Shown here one piece after another: positions 1 through 7,719 of a stretch of DNA of 34,879 nucleotides. The DNA comes from Candidatus Dojkabacteria bacterium S2_J21. GTDB taxonomy: Bacteria; Patescibacteria; Dojkabacteria; SC72. The position numbers and the translations under genes were made by a program. The first letter of the stretch is position 1. Every line of letters begins with the position of its first letter. The notes under the pieces are model-generated. The model was not told the DNA's origin and ran no database searches. It saw nothing but the letters and a program-made list of their open reading frames with translations. The DNA lies in contig JAEHHF010000005.1 in assembly GCA_019248085.1 (NCBI GenBank), forward strand, positions 1 to 34,879, given 5' to 3'.

Positions 1-11
1 TTTAACTAAAG

Positions 12-395
12 TTAATCCTCACACAAAGCTTTTACTGTGTTAACATAGTTTTCTACATTTCCTTGATATGTTTCTTCTAATCGTTTTCTTTCAGTTTCTA
101 AGTCTGCAGATCCGTTAGATGTACTAACAGACACTAATCCATCATCGTTGTAGACAATTTCAAAGCTATACCCAAAGCCTAGATAATCATTACATTTATA
201 TGTGATATCTGGATTAGACTTGATTATTTCGAGGGGATTTGAACTCTCTTGCGTAGTATCATTGCTGTTATCATTCGTAGGTTTCAGTTTCATCCATACA
301 AAGACTCCCGCTACTACTAATACTAGTATCGTACCAATGATAAGGAGCAGTTTTTTATCCAGTTTGCTCTTACTGGTCGCTGTGGATTTCTCCAT
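12..395 (-). CDS. small membrane-anchored protein of unknown function
   Basis: A 127-aa protein whose family I do not recognise. A short basic N-terminus (about residues 1-15, Lys/Ser/Thr-rich) is followed by one hydrophobic segment at about 16-35. The remaining 90 residues are polar, with two Cys (about 68 and 125) that could form a disulfide outside the membrane. The topology is most likely N-in with the C-terminal domain outside. The start is the ATG at 395. No ribosome binding site is visible; a GATAAT sequence about 16 bases upstream could be a -10 box. Immediately upstream lies a structured RNA candidate read on the same strand (424-548), so this gene may sit behind a structured leader. 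It lies outside the paired islands and may be resident chromosome. Confidence 0.55.
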   Translation of the reverse strand: MEKSTATSKSKLDKKLLLIIGTILVLVVAGVFVWMKLKPTNDNSNDTTQESSNPLEIIKSNPDITYKCNDYLGFGYSFEIVYNDDGLVSVSTSNGSADLETERKRLEETYQGNVENYVNTVKALCED

Positions 396-420
396 TGTTT
401 TTAATTTTTAAATTATCTGT

Positions 421-551
421 GTTGGTGAGGAAGGTTTAACAAAAGTGGCCCTCCACACCAGCGAGTTTCCTTTCGGATTCTCCTACATCCCTTTCGGGTT
501 GTAGACCACAGCGATGGACTGGCTAGAGAGCCGCCTATATCGCTGTGGATT
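421..551 (-). ncRNA. candidate structured RNA or 5' leader with four hairpins
   Basis: Read on the minus strand, four helices follow one another: (1) a perfect 10-bp stem (539-548 with 506-515) enclosing an inner GGCU/AGCC hairpin; (2) 483-504, CUACA/UGUAG and CCC/GGG closed by a GAAA tetraloop; (3) 463-482, GAG/CUC and UCC/GGA closed by a second GAAA tetraloop; (4) 424-459, GGUG/CACC and GGAGGG/CCUUCC. The minus strand is favoured because the GNRA loops and a G-U pair in helix 4 exist only there; on the plus strand they read UUUC and an A-C mismatch. A TATAAT box at 598-603 (minus) would start a transcript near 591. It could end as a free RNA or run into the gene at 12-395. I do not recognise its family. 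Confidence 0.6.
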
Positions 552-597
552 TAATTTTGAACTCCATGCCCTATTGGGTTTAGGAATTAACTACTAC

Positions 598-603
598 ATT
601 ATA
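598..603 (-). promoter_or_regulatory. -10 box (TATAAT) upstream of the structured RNA
   Basis: A perfect TATAAT on the minus strand, preceded by an AT-rich stretch without a clear TTGACA. Initiation would be near 591, about 45 bases before the first helix of the structured RNA. It is back to back with the promoter of the rightward nuclease gene (640-645), so the island 1 left border is a divergent promoter region. Confidence 0.5.
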
Positions 604-639
604 CCGTAAAAATGTATTAAAGCTAGGCAAAGCTTCTGA

Positions 640-645
640 TATAAT
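640..645 (+). promoter_or_regulatory. extended -10 promoter giving a near-leaderless mRNA
   Basis: TGATATAAT is an extended -10 element (TG-N-TATAAT) with only 9 bases (646-654) between the box and the ATG at 655. Initiation 6-8 bases downstream would leave a leader of only a few bases. The same arrangement, with the same 9-base spacing, precedes the paralogous gene at 14754. Confidence 0.7.
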
Positions 646-654
646 CTTGTGTAT

Positions 655-1080
655 ATGGAAAAATATAACGAGATTATTTCTGAAGACTTTGTAAAGAATT
701 CTATTATTAAATGGCTATCTTGCAACGGTTGGGGTTTCTTTAAGTTTGATAAATTGCATACTCATGGAGTGGATCTTCGAGCAAGGGCAGTAAAATACTC
801 TAGATATTTTTACATTGAAACTAAAGGTCAAGGAAAATTGCGACAGTCCAATGAGGTAGCTTTCATATACTCTCTTGGGCAGATTATTACTAGAATGAAG
901 GATAATAAATCCACTATTAATTATTACGGACTTGGTCTTCCTGAGAAAAGTGCAGCTATTGCACTTAGACGATTACCTTGGCAGGTTGCTAAAAAGCTAA
1001 ATCTAAGAATACTTTCGGTAGATGAGAAGGGAGAGGTAACACAATATACATGGAATGAAATTTGTGCACATCAGAAATAG
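655..1080 (+). CDS. small PD-(D/E)XK nuclease-like protein (island 1 copy)
   Basis: A 141-aa protein, taken from the ATG at 655 rather than the GTG at 649, which lies only 4 bases after the -10 box. It shows a PD-(D/E)XK-type signature: GVD (Asp40), then after 14 residues YIETKG (Glu55, Lys57), followed by a helix with a conserved Gln (YSLGQIITRM). This resembles small restriction- or resolvase-type nucleases; the substrate is unknown. It is the first gene of island 1, and about 80% of residues match the copy at 14754 by eye, including the whole active-site region. Its place beside the recombinase in both islands suggests a mobilisation or DNA-processing role rather than variable cargo. A DNA-binding protein that has lost catalysis is possible but less likely, given the intact D/E/K residues. 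Confidence 0.65.
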   Translation: MEKYNEIISEDFVKNSIIKWLSCNGWGFFKFDKLHTHGVDLRARAVKYSRYFYIETKGQGKLRQSNEVAFIYSLGQIITRMKDNKSTINYYGLGLPEKSAAIALRRLPWQVAKKLNLRILSVDEKGEVTQYTWNEICAHQK

Positions 1081-1102
1081 TTATTTATTCGAACTTCCTT
1101 TA

Positions 1103-1879
1103 TTAAATATCTTTCAATATATATAACAAATCATTGTAATAATTGTTGTATATTTCTTCTGGAACCCAATCTGTGGTCATATTTATAGAATTCAGGAATT
1201 TCATGCACTCCTCTTTCATCGTTTCTACACCATTCTCGTCATAAGTCTCACATCTAATTCTATTACTGAGTGGTATAGATAAAACTACTAATTCTTTACT
1301 ATTATTCATTCTTACTATGTATAGATTCCCATCATAATGACTTCCCCATGCGTCAGCAATCGTTACCAGATTGCTACCATAGTATTTCTGTTCATAATAA
1401 CCGCCTACATTCCCCTCTGGATCTCCAATATCAACCCATGCCCATGCATCTTTTTCTAGGCTGTACTTAGCATCCTCCATTTGAGAACGAAATACTGCTT
1501 TACTAATATCTTCACAATACATTAAATCCGCTTCAGCTAAATACTCCTTCTGTGTTTCAGAATATGTTTTGGGATATATCTCAAAAAGGTTAATACAACC
1601 GTCGGATTCCTCCTGTGAAGATTCAACTAATTCATATTTTTCAGGGATTATATCTTTTAAATGCTTTTTTATTTCTTCAACACCAATTATCCTTGATTCT
1701 GTATCTTCTACACCTAAAACTTTATTCTCTGTGTAATGTTCTTCTAAGGTTTGATCTATGAGATTGAAATAATAGCTTCCTATCACAAATATCATTATTA
1801 GTACTGGGGATATAATAGCGAAACCCTTTAATACTCTTCTTAAACTTACTTCTTTAGATAAGAATGGGGTCCTACTCAT
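1103..1879 (-). CDS. single-pass membrane-anchored protein, unknown family
   Basis: About 258 aa from the ATG at 1879. An in-frame upstream ATG at 1894 overlaps the probable -10 box (TATTAT, 1886-1891), so the downstream start with a 6-base gap is preferred, as in other leaderless genes here. A basic N-terminus is followed by one transmembrane helix (about residues 17-38) and an acidic, probably extracytoplasmic domain of about 215 residues with four Cys. No catalytic motif is recognised. The gene sits between nuclease and recombinase in island 1 only; in island 2 the two neighbours abut with no bases between them. It is therefore an insertion or cargo specific to island 1, or a gene lost from island 2. 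Confidence 0.55.
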   Translation of the reverse strand: MSRTPFLSKEVSLRRVLKGFAIISPVLIMIFVIGSYYFNLIDQTLEEHYTENKVLGVEDTESRIIGVEEIKKHLKDIIPEKYELVESSQEESDGCINLFEIYPKTYSETQKEYLAEADLMYCEDISKAVFRSQMEDAKYSLEKDAWAWVDIGDPEGNVGGYYEQKYYGSNLVTIADAWGSHYDGNLYIVRMNNSKELVVLSIPLSNRIRCETYDENGVETMKEECMKFLNSINMTTDWVPEEIYNNYYNDLLYILKDI

Positions 1880-1885
1880 AGTAAA

Positions 1886-1891
1886 ATAATA
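1886..1891 (-). promoter_or_regulatory. -10-like box (TATTAT) six bases before the ATG
   Basis: TATTAT on the minus strand lies 6 bases from the ATG at 1879, the spacing seen at 3281-3293 and 32767-32779. It supports a leaderless start and argues against the in-frame ATG at 1894. Confidence 0.5.
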
Positions 1892-1910
1892 CATATAAAG
1901 TTAAGTATTA

Positions 1911-3212
1911 TCAATTCCTAATAATAAGCCTTTTATCACTTAGTTCAAACTTTGACCTTATACCATTCAAGATATGGACTCTCTCTTGTGGTGTTCCAAA
2001 TTGAAGTATATGTAAGAGATAGTTTCTAATCATTTCATCAGTTGGTAGGATCTCTTCTGTGCCATTATGTGGGGTTAGCTCTTTACCTTGATAGTTATTG
2101 TTTTCAATAATCATCCTCATATTATCTACTCTCTTTATTTCATCTTTGAATTCTCTAATCATATAGCTCTTGTCTAACTTCATTTGTGGTAAGTATGATA
2201 TTAATTGATTGATCATCTCCCCTTCAGTTATATATGGTTCTCTACAATCCATATCTTTAGAATGACAACAATGGTAATAGGTATGAGTATTTACCTTTGT
2301 AGATTTCAAAACTCTATATTTGGTTTCAGCTGTTATACCAGAGCCACAGTTACCACATATACATATCTTCTTAAATGGAAATACCTGTTTGTTCCATTGT
2401 TTAGGATATGTTTCCATTTGAATTTGTACTTTATCGAACAATGCTTTTGTTATTAGTGGTTGATACGTTCCTTTGTACCAATGCTTTCCGAAGAAGAATT
2501 CTCCGTAGTAAAATGGATTTTTAAGTGTAGCAAATACTCTGCTTAGTGACATTTTGTTTCCCCTTGGTGTAAGGAATTTTATCCTTTCTAACCATTTTTT
2601 AAGCATCCTACCGGAATATCCTTCATATGCTACCTTCTCAAACATTTCTTTGATGATTGGCGCTCTTTCTTTATCAAATTCTACAGAGGATATTCTGTTC
2701 GCTCTCATTATGTTTATATACCCTATTGGTGCAGGTCCCGGTCTAATACCAATCATGCATTTATTTCTATGTCCTCGTTTTACATTGATTCCCCTATTAT
2801 CATTTTCTAATTTAGCTTGCGAGCAGAGTATCATTAGAAGAAATTTCTCATTGGGATTGTTCGAGAATGATTGAGAGTAACAGTTGATTAGTTTCAGTTT
2901 TCCTTGATCCATTAGGTCTACTATTCTTCCTAGGTCTCCTGCATTTCTAGAGAGTCTGTCTGGTGCCCATGTTATGATTGCGTTGTATTTTCCTTTGTAT
3001 ATGTTATCCAGGAGGTAATTAAACTGTGGTCGTTGTCCTGTTTCTTTTGCTGAGTGTGATTCTGTAACTATTTCTACAATATTTATCTTTTCTCTTTTAG
3101 CTTTGTCTTTCATTTCCATGAGCTGTCCATCTATACTCATGGCTTGTTTTTCATCTGATTCTGATGATTTCCTTGCGTAAAGGACATATTTTAATTCATT
3201 GGTATCTTCCAT
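1911..3212 (-). CDS. large serine recombinase (island 1 copy)
   Basis: A 433-aa site-specific recombinase. The N-terminal resolvase domain (about 1-150) carries the YARKS motif with the nucleophile Ser16 and the arginine motif PDRLSRN. The Recombinase domain (about 165-265) follows, then a zinc ribbon (about 280-325, a CxC/CxxC pair and a CC/C group) and a short helical tail. It is shorter than phiC31-type integrases but within the range of transposon-type large serine recombinases. It would move DNA by double-strand cleavage with 5'-phosphoserine intermediates. In the first 70 residues about 90% match the island 2 copy (15180-16487). The start codon is followed upstream by a conserved motif (3215-3248), a candidate binding or crossover site. 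No TATAAT box is obvious upstream. It is the likely mover of the island. Confidence 0.93.
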   Translation of the reverse strand: MEDTNELKYVLYARKSSESDEKQAMSIDGQLMEMKDKAKREKINIVEIVTESHSAKETGQRPQFNYLLDNIYKGKYNAIITWAPDRLSRNAGDLGRIVDLMDQGKLKLINCYSQSFSNNPNEKFLLMILCSQAKLENDNRGINVKRGHRNKCMIGIRPGPAPIGYINIMRANRISSVEFDKERAPIIKEMFEKVAYEGYSGRMLKKWLERIKFLTPRGNKMSLSRVFATLKNPFYYGEFFFGKHWYKGTYQPLITKALFDKVQIQMETYPKQWNKQVFPFKKICICGNCGSGITAETKYRVLKSTKVNTHTYYHCCHSKDMDCREPYITEGEMINQLISYLPQMKLDKSYMIREFKDEIKRVDNMRMIIENNNYQGKELTPHNGTEEILPTDEMIRNYLLHILQFGTPQERVHILNGIRSKFELSDKRLIIRN

Positions 3213-3214
3213 TG

Positions 3215-3248
3215 GAAGGAAGGTACCGCAAAAAAAAGAGGAAGTCTA
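3215..3248. repeat. conserved recombinase-flanking motif, copy 1
   Basis: GAAGGAAGGTACC, ten variable bases, then GAGGAAGTCTA. The same two blocks with the same 10-base spacing occur at 16490-16523, in the same position just upstream of the second recombinase. Similarity between the islands stops at the end of this motif, where unrelated cargo begins. It contains a GGTACC palindrome and two related purine-rich GAAGGAAG/GAGGAAG repeats. It could be an attachment or accessory site, or an operator for the recombinase gene. Confidence 0.55.
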
Positions 3249-3280
3249 CCAACACCTTGTAGAAAGCCCATTCCAAAATG

Positions 3281-3286
3281 TATAAT
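3281..3286 (+). promoter_or_regulatory. -10 box (TATAAT) six bases before the helicase ATG
   Basis: TATAAT lies within TGTATAAT, followed by CTCTTT and the ATG at 3293. The in-frame ATG at 3278 overlaps the promoter and would give a peptide beginning MYN, an artefact of translating the box itself. Confidence 0.65.
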
Positions 3287-3292
3287 CTCTTT

Positions 3293-5866
3293 ATGCAATT
3301 ATCAAAATTCTTAGAGAGATACAGTTCAAAGATGAATTATCTCGAGAAATCTTTTATTACCAATGTCTATTATGAGGATTTTGGAGAAGATGGTCTCGAC
3401 TTAATCGAACCACAGGTAGAGATTGATAGGAATGATGGAACAGGACGTATCTGGCGATTAGATTTTGTTATTTCAACACAATATTCACAATATGCAATAG
3501 AATGTAACGGATTTAATTATCATGCAGAAGGAATCGTCTCAAAAGATCGTTTTAATGAACTTCAGCAAAAATCAAATGAAATTGTAAGACAAGGGTTCCA
3601 ATTCATTAACCTCTCGAAAGATCAAATCATCGATACCCCAGAGGAAGCTATTTACCAACTTAGAAGAAGTTTTATAGCAGATCAGGATCTTTTTTCTATA
3701 TTTTTGGATAGAAATGGAGAAAATATCCAACCTAATAAAGTACAAAATTGTGCCCTAGAGAAGTTGAAGGAGACTAGAAAGAAAGAACACAAGAAAGGAA
3801 TTGTTGTTTTAGCTACAGGACTTGGGAAGACCTATCTTGGTATCTTCGACACACAACAGCTAAATGCTCGTAGAATATTGTATATCGTTCATGTTGGACA
3901 AGTTCTTAAGAAAGCACGAAATTCCTTTGAGAAGATACTTCCTAAAAGAATAGAAGATATGGGATTCTTCCAGGGGAAAACCAAAGACAGTGAAAAAAGT
4001 ATTTTATTCGCAACAATTCAAACACTTTCAAAAGATCACAACCTCAATTCTTTTCCAAGTGATTATTTTGATTATATTATCCTTGATGAAACACATCATC
4101 TTGCAGCACCAACGTATAAGAAAGTCTTTGAGTATTTCAAACCACAATTTATATTAGGGTTAACTGCAACTCCAGATCGGCTTGATCAGCAGGACATACT
4201 CTCTTTTTATGATAACAACCTTGTATATCAAATGGATCAAGTCGAAGCTATTAAAAAAGGATACTTATCGGGAATTAATTACTTTGCTTTTAAAGATAAC
4301 GTCGACTATTCAAGCATTAGATTTAATGGGTTTAAATACGATGTAAATGATTTAAACAAATTATTGATGATACAGAAAAGAGATGATGCTATTCTAAACA
4401 AGTACATGGAAATGGCTAAAAATAGAAAAACGATAGGGTTTTGTGTATCTACACAACATGCGGATTGGTGTGCAAAAGTTTTTAATGAACACGGAATTAA
4501 AGCTATAGCTATACATTCAAAAATGGATGATTCACATTCCCAATATACTAATAAGGATAAAGATCTTTTAATTAAGAATTTTGAAGATAATGAATATCAA
4601 GTCGCTTTTGTTGTAGATATGTTTAACGAGGGAGTAGATTTCCCAGATGTAGATTGTATATTACTTTTAAGACCAACTGAATCCACAACAATATTAACTC
4701 AGCAAATAGGACGTGGACTTAGAATCGCTCCAGGGAAAATGAATACATTAGTGCTTGATTTCATTGGGAACTACCATACAGCTTATAAAATTCTTCCTGC
4801 ACTAGGTGTAAAAATCTCAGATTTAAAACGAGACACTACAAAGGGCATCTACTACTACGATAACGATGGACGTAAAGTTACGCTAACAGAAGAAGTCGCA
4901 AATATCATAATGATGACAACAAGCCAATCTACAAAGGAAATAAGGAAAGAAGTCATTAGTAAAGAATGGATAGATTATGGAGAGTTTATCAAAGATACAA
5001 CTAAATCAGGTTCGAAATTATATTGGAAGGTTGGGAATAAAAATAATTTCTTAAATGTTCATCTCTGGGCACTTGATTATATTAATAAGTTAGATATAAA
5101 TCACGAATCCAAATCTTCAGAAGAAGTATCTAAATATATAAAAGAAGAATCCCGACGACTATTCCCAGGAAAGACAATGGAAGGCACCAGAGCATTGTTT
5201 TTCAGTAAAATTCTAGGTCTGGTATATAGTGACTCACCAATTCGAACAACTCCGGTTTTTAAACATCTGAAAGATTTGGGCTCAATTCAAAACTTCAATA
5301 CAGGGCAAGAGGTTTTAATTTCCAACCAATTAGAGAAATTTTGTTTCTGGAATGATATATTCAGCCTAACAGACAGACACACATCAAAGGAAGCGAGGTC
5401 ACCAATCAACGAATACTTTAAAATATACCCCTTGTTTTTTATTTACGATCTCTTGCTAACCTTAAAGGATGATTATGGGTATGTAGAACCAAGTTTAACA
5501 AAATTTGAAATAGATTTTTTTGTTACTTTAGCACGTACACATACAGAAATTACACAAGTAGCAGAGAGAATCATTGCATTCAGAGAAGAGCCTGAAAAAT
5601 ATGAGATACAAAAATATCTTCGAAGATGTAGCTCTATGGATCCACGATTTTTCAAGATTTTAAAATATAGCCAATACCTAAAATACTCCGCAAATAAGGT
5701 TGGTATTTTAGAAGAAAAAGAAAATGATTTACGAGAGAAAGTCTCATTGTTCAAGAAACTTCTTACGTCAGGAACTTTAATCTTTTTTGATAAGAATGAA
5801 CCAGACCAATACAAGAATCTCCTATACTCAACGGAAACATTGTTAGATTACCACAAACACATTTGA
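3293..5866 (+). CDS. nuclease-DEAD/DEAH helicase fusion, restriction-type (cargo A, island 1)
   Basis: About 857 aa from the ATG at 3293. An N-terminal DUF559/Vsr-like nuclease region (about 40-125) has LDFVI and AIECNGFNYH (Asp57, Glu70, His77). A superfamily 2 helicase follows: Walker A ATGLGKT (about 174-180), DEAH-type box DETHH (about 265-269), GLTATP (motif III-like) and a C-terminal RecA lobe ending in QQIGRGLR (motif VI). The last 350 residues match nothing I recognise and may recognise DNA. It resembles Res subunits of type III or related restriction enzymes, which translocate on or unwind DNA before cutting. It converges on two methyltransferase genes and overlaps the first tail to tail by 19 bases, so the three probably form one restriction-modification system. 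It has none of the extra components of DISARM or BREX. Confidence 0.85.
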   Translation: MQLSKFLERYSSKMNYLEKSFITNVYYEDFGEDGLDLIEPQVEIDRNDGTGRIWRLDFVISTQYSQYAIECNGFNYHAEGIVSKDRFNELQQKSNEIVRQGFQFINLSKDQIIDTPEEAIYQLRRSFIADQDLFSIFLDRNGENIQPNKVQNCALEKLKETRKKEHKKGIVVLATGLGKTYLGIFDTQQLNARRILYIVHVGQVLKKARNSFEKILPKRIEDMGFFQGKTKDSEKSILFATIQTLSKDHNLNSFPSDYFDYIILDETHHLAAPTYKKVFEYFKPQFILGLTATPDRLDQQDILSFYDNNLVYQMDQVEAIKKGYLSGINYFAFKDNVDYSSIRFNGFKYDVNDLNKLLMIQKRDDAILNKYMEMAKNRKTIGFCVSTQHADWCAKVFNEHGIKAIAIHSKMDDSHSQYTNKDKDLLIKNFEDNEYQVAFVVDMFNEGVDFPDVDCILLLRPTESTTILTQQIGRGLRIAPGKMNTLVLDFIGNYHTAYKILPALGVKISDLKRDTTKGIYYYDNDGRKVTLTEEVANIIMMTTSQSTKEIRKEVISKEWIDYGEFIKDTTKSGSKLYWKVGNKNNFLNVHLWALDYINKLDINHESKSSEEVSKYIKEESRRLFPGKTMEGTRALFFSKILGLVYSDSPIRTTPVFKHLKDLGSIQNFNTGQEVLISNQLEKFCFWNDIFSLTDRHTSKEARSPINEYFKIYPLFFIYDLLLTLKDDYGYVEPSLTKFEIDFFVTLARTHTEITQVAERIIAFREEPEKYEIQKYLRRCSSMDPRFFKILKYSQYLKYSANKVGILEEKENDLREKVSLFKKLLTSGTLIFFDKNEPDQYKNLLYSTETLLDYHKHI

Positions 5867-6606
5867 TCTGATATTCTCTTCTTCGCAATATCAAAATATT
5901 TGGGAGATATTTCGACCCCAATAAAGCTGCGATTTAAAGCTACCGCCACTTTACCGGTTGTTCCACTTCCCATAAAAGGATCTAAAACCAGATCATCCTT
6001 ATTCGTAAGAAGCTCTATAAAATGTCTAGTGATTATCTCTGGCTTTTGTGTTGGATGATCACCATATTTTTTCTCACTTTTTGGTGTAACTCCTGTTTCT
6101 ATAAAATCGTGGAATACTTTGCCATTATTATTAAAAATCCCAGTTTTTTTCTTATAAATAAAATATACCCACCCTTCTGTCGAGTTAATAAAATGCAAGT
6201 TCATATTTCTTGGCATAGGATTTGTTTTATGCCAAATTCCAGTTGTTTTATAATAAAAGCCATGTTTCTGAGCTAAAGAAATAATTGTCTCCACCTTAAT
6301 CAACGACATAAACATAATCATAGCTCCACCAATTTTCATGGCCTTTGCTGACAAATTAAAAAACTCATCCATTGCTGAAACCCATTCCTCAAATGGAAGA
6401 TTATCCCAGCTTGCTGCAGAGAAATGATTTTTCCTCATCTTACCTAAGTTTGTCGCTCTATCATTCATAAAAAGTCCCAGATTGTAAGGAGGATCAGTTA
6501 AAATCAAAGTTATCGAATGTTCTTCGATTTCTTTCATAGCTAATAAAGAATCTCCCAATATTAGAGTACAATTTTCTTTTATTTTATTTACTTCAGTTTT
6601 TTTCAT
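5848..6606 (-). CDS. beta-class N4-cytosine/N6-adenine DNA methyltransferase
   Basis: A 252-aa protein of the N6_N4_Mtase family. The catalytic motif DPPYNLG comes early (about residue 37) and the AdoMet motif DPFMGSGTTG late (about 210-220), the beta-class order. A HPTQKP motif lies between them, as in most members. The target domain between DPPY and HPTQKP is short, consistent with a small palindromic site. The ATG overlaps the stop of the upstream C5-methyltransferase by four bases (ATGA), so the two are translationally coupled. It probably protects the host DNA from the helicase-nuclease at 3293. The modified base (m4C or m6A) cannot be told from sequence alone. Confidence 0.92.
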   Translation of the reverse strand: MKKTEVNKIKENCTLILGDSLLAMKEIEEHSITLILTDPPYNLGLFMNDRATNLGKMRKNHFSAASWDNLPFEEWVSAMDEFFNLSAKAMKIGGAMIMFMSLIKVETIISLAQKHGFYYKTTGIWHKTNPMPRNMNLHFINSTEGWVYFIYKKKTGIFNNNGKVFHDFIETGVTPKSEKKYGDHPTQKPEIITRHFIELLTNKDDLVLDPFMGSGTTGKVAVALNRSFIGVEISPKYFDIAKKRISDQMCLW

Positions 6607-7613
6607 TCTTTTTCGTCTAACATTTTTAAAACAGATTTTGCGAGAGCACGTGACACACCAACTGCGACAGCATTACCTACTTGCTTGTACTGAGAACCTC
6701 GAGATCCTTTAAAAACAAAGTTGTCCGGGAAGCTTTGAATCCTAGCTCCCTCTCGGACTGTAATTGCCCTATCTTCGTACGGGTGTGTGACATATCCACC
6801 TGGTGGAGTATCAAATCTAGTCGTAAGTGTTCTAGATGGTAATGCAGGATCCAAACGACCATAAGCTCCACTGTGTTTTGAACCTGTTTGTAACTCTACA
6901 GGTAATGATCTCCAATTTTCCCCTGGACGTATTAGTTTTACTCTCTCCAAGACTTTGCCATGCAATTGCCTTGGCTGATGGTTAGCTTCTGGGATATCCT
7001 TCAAGACATCCTCTACTGGGACATAATTTGATGGATTATTGGTCTTTTTAGGAAATATGTTTTCTTCTCCCATATTATTTCCTAGAAAAATCGCTCTTTC
7101 CCTCAGTTGGGAAACACCATAATCTGCAGCGTTTAAAATTTGGACATCAACTTTGTATCCTAATTTTTGTAGATCTGAAATAATTTCTCTCTTAATTTCA
7201 CCTTTGTGGCTAGAAAGAATCGCTTTTACATTTTCGATGATTACAATCTTTGGCTTTAATATACCAGCTATTCTAACAAATTCCTTAAATAAAAAATTCC
7301 TCGGATCTTCTCTGTTTTTTTCTTTTCCTGTAGTCCGATACCCCACCATAGAGAATGATTGACAGGGCACCCCACCAACTAAAACATCTACTTTTTTATT
7401 TCCAATATGTTTTTTTATCTCCTCCTCTGTGAGATCCTTTACGTCACCCAAAATGAAATCTGTTTTAGGATGATTGTATTTAAACGTTTCAGCAATCTCA
7501 GGATCATTATCATTCGCTAAGATTAAATCGAAACCTTTCTCAACAAAACCTAAGGATAGTCCCCCAACACCAGAGAACAAATCAACTATATTGTATCCAT
7601 TCCTGTTTTCCAC
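6603..7613 (-). CDS. C5-cytosine DNA methyltransferase
   Basis: A 336-aa m5C methyltransferase with all core motifs: DLFSGVGGLSLGF (motif I, near the N-terminus), GGVPCQSFS with the catalytic Cys84 (IV), IENV with Glu127 (VI), QLRER (VIII, about 169-173), a target-recognition region (about 185-265), and the ARIQSFPDNF and GNAV motifs (IX/X) at the end. It starts at a GTG (7613); a nearby ATG at 7627 is out of frame. It is the first gene of a two-gene leftward operon with the N4/N6 methyltransferase. Upstream are two 10-bp direct repeats (7631-7657), each overlapping a possible -10 box. Two methyltransferases of different chemistry suggest an asymmetric or double recognition site, or two layers of protection. 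Confidence 0.94.
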   Translation of the reverse strand: MENRNGYNIVDLFSGVGGLSLGFVEKGFDLILANDNDPEIAETFKYNHPKTDFILGDVKDLTEEEIKKHIGNKKVDVLVGGVPCQSFSMVGYRTTGKEKNREDPRNFLFKEFVRIAGILKPKIVIIENVKAILSSHKGEIKREIISDLQKLGYKVDVQILNAADYGVSQLRERAIFLGNNMGEENIFPKKTNNPSNYVPVEDVLKDIPEANHQPRQLHGKVLERVKLIRPGENWRSLPVELQTGSKHSGAYGRLDPALPSRTLTTRFDTPPGGYVTHPYEDRAITVREGARIQSFPDNFVFKGSRGSQYKQVGNAVAVGVSRALAKSVLKMLDEKE

Positions 7614-7630
7614 TTTGTAATCTTCATAAG

Positions 7631-7657
7631 TTATATCGCAAAATCAATTATATCGCA
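7631..7657 (-). promoter_or_regulatory. tandem operator-like repeats overlapping -10 boxes of the methyltransferase operon
   Basis: TTATATCGCA occurs twice (7631-7640 and 7648-7657), 17 bp apart. Read on the minus strand each copy gives TGCGATATAA followed by T or C, so both can act as -10 elements (TATAAT and TATAAC). The nearer would leave a leader of about 10 bases before the GTG at 7613. The repeat suggests either tandem promoters or a regulator bound to one face of the helix; no C-protein gene is visible nearby. Confidence 0.45.
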
Positions 7658-7719
7658 GGATTCTTAAATATCCATGAATCTACATAATTTTATATCATCT
7701 CATAAATTTCAGCTATACA

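Noticed and set aside
3293..7613. DISARM or BREX system
   Set aside because: No DUF1998 (DrmB), PLD-type (DrmC), PglZ, BrxC or BrxL-like gene is present; only a nuclease-helicase and two methyltransferases.
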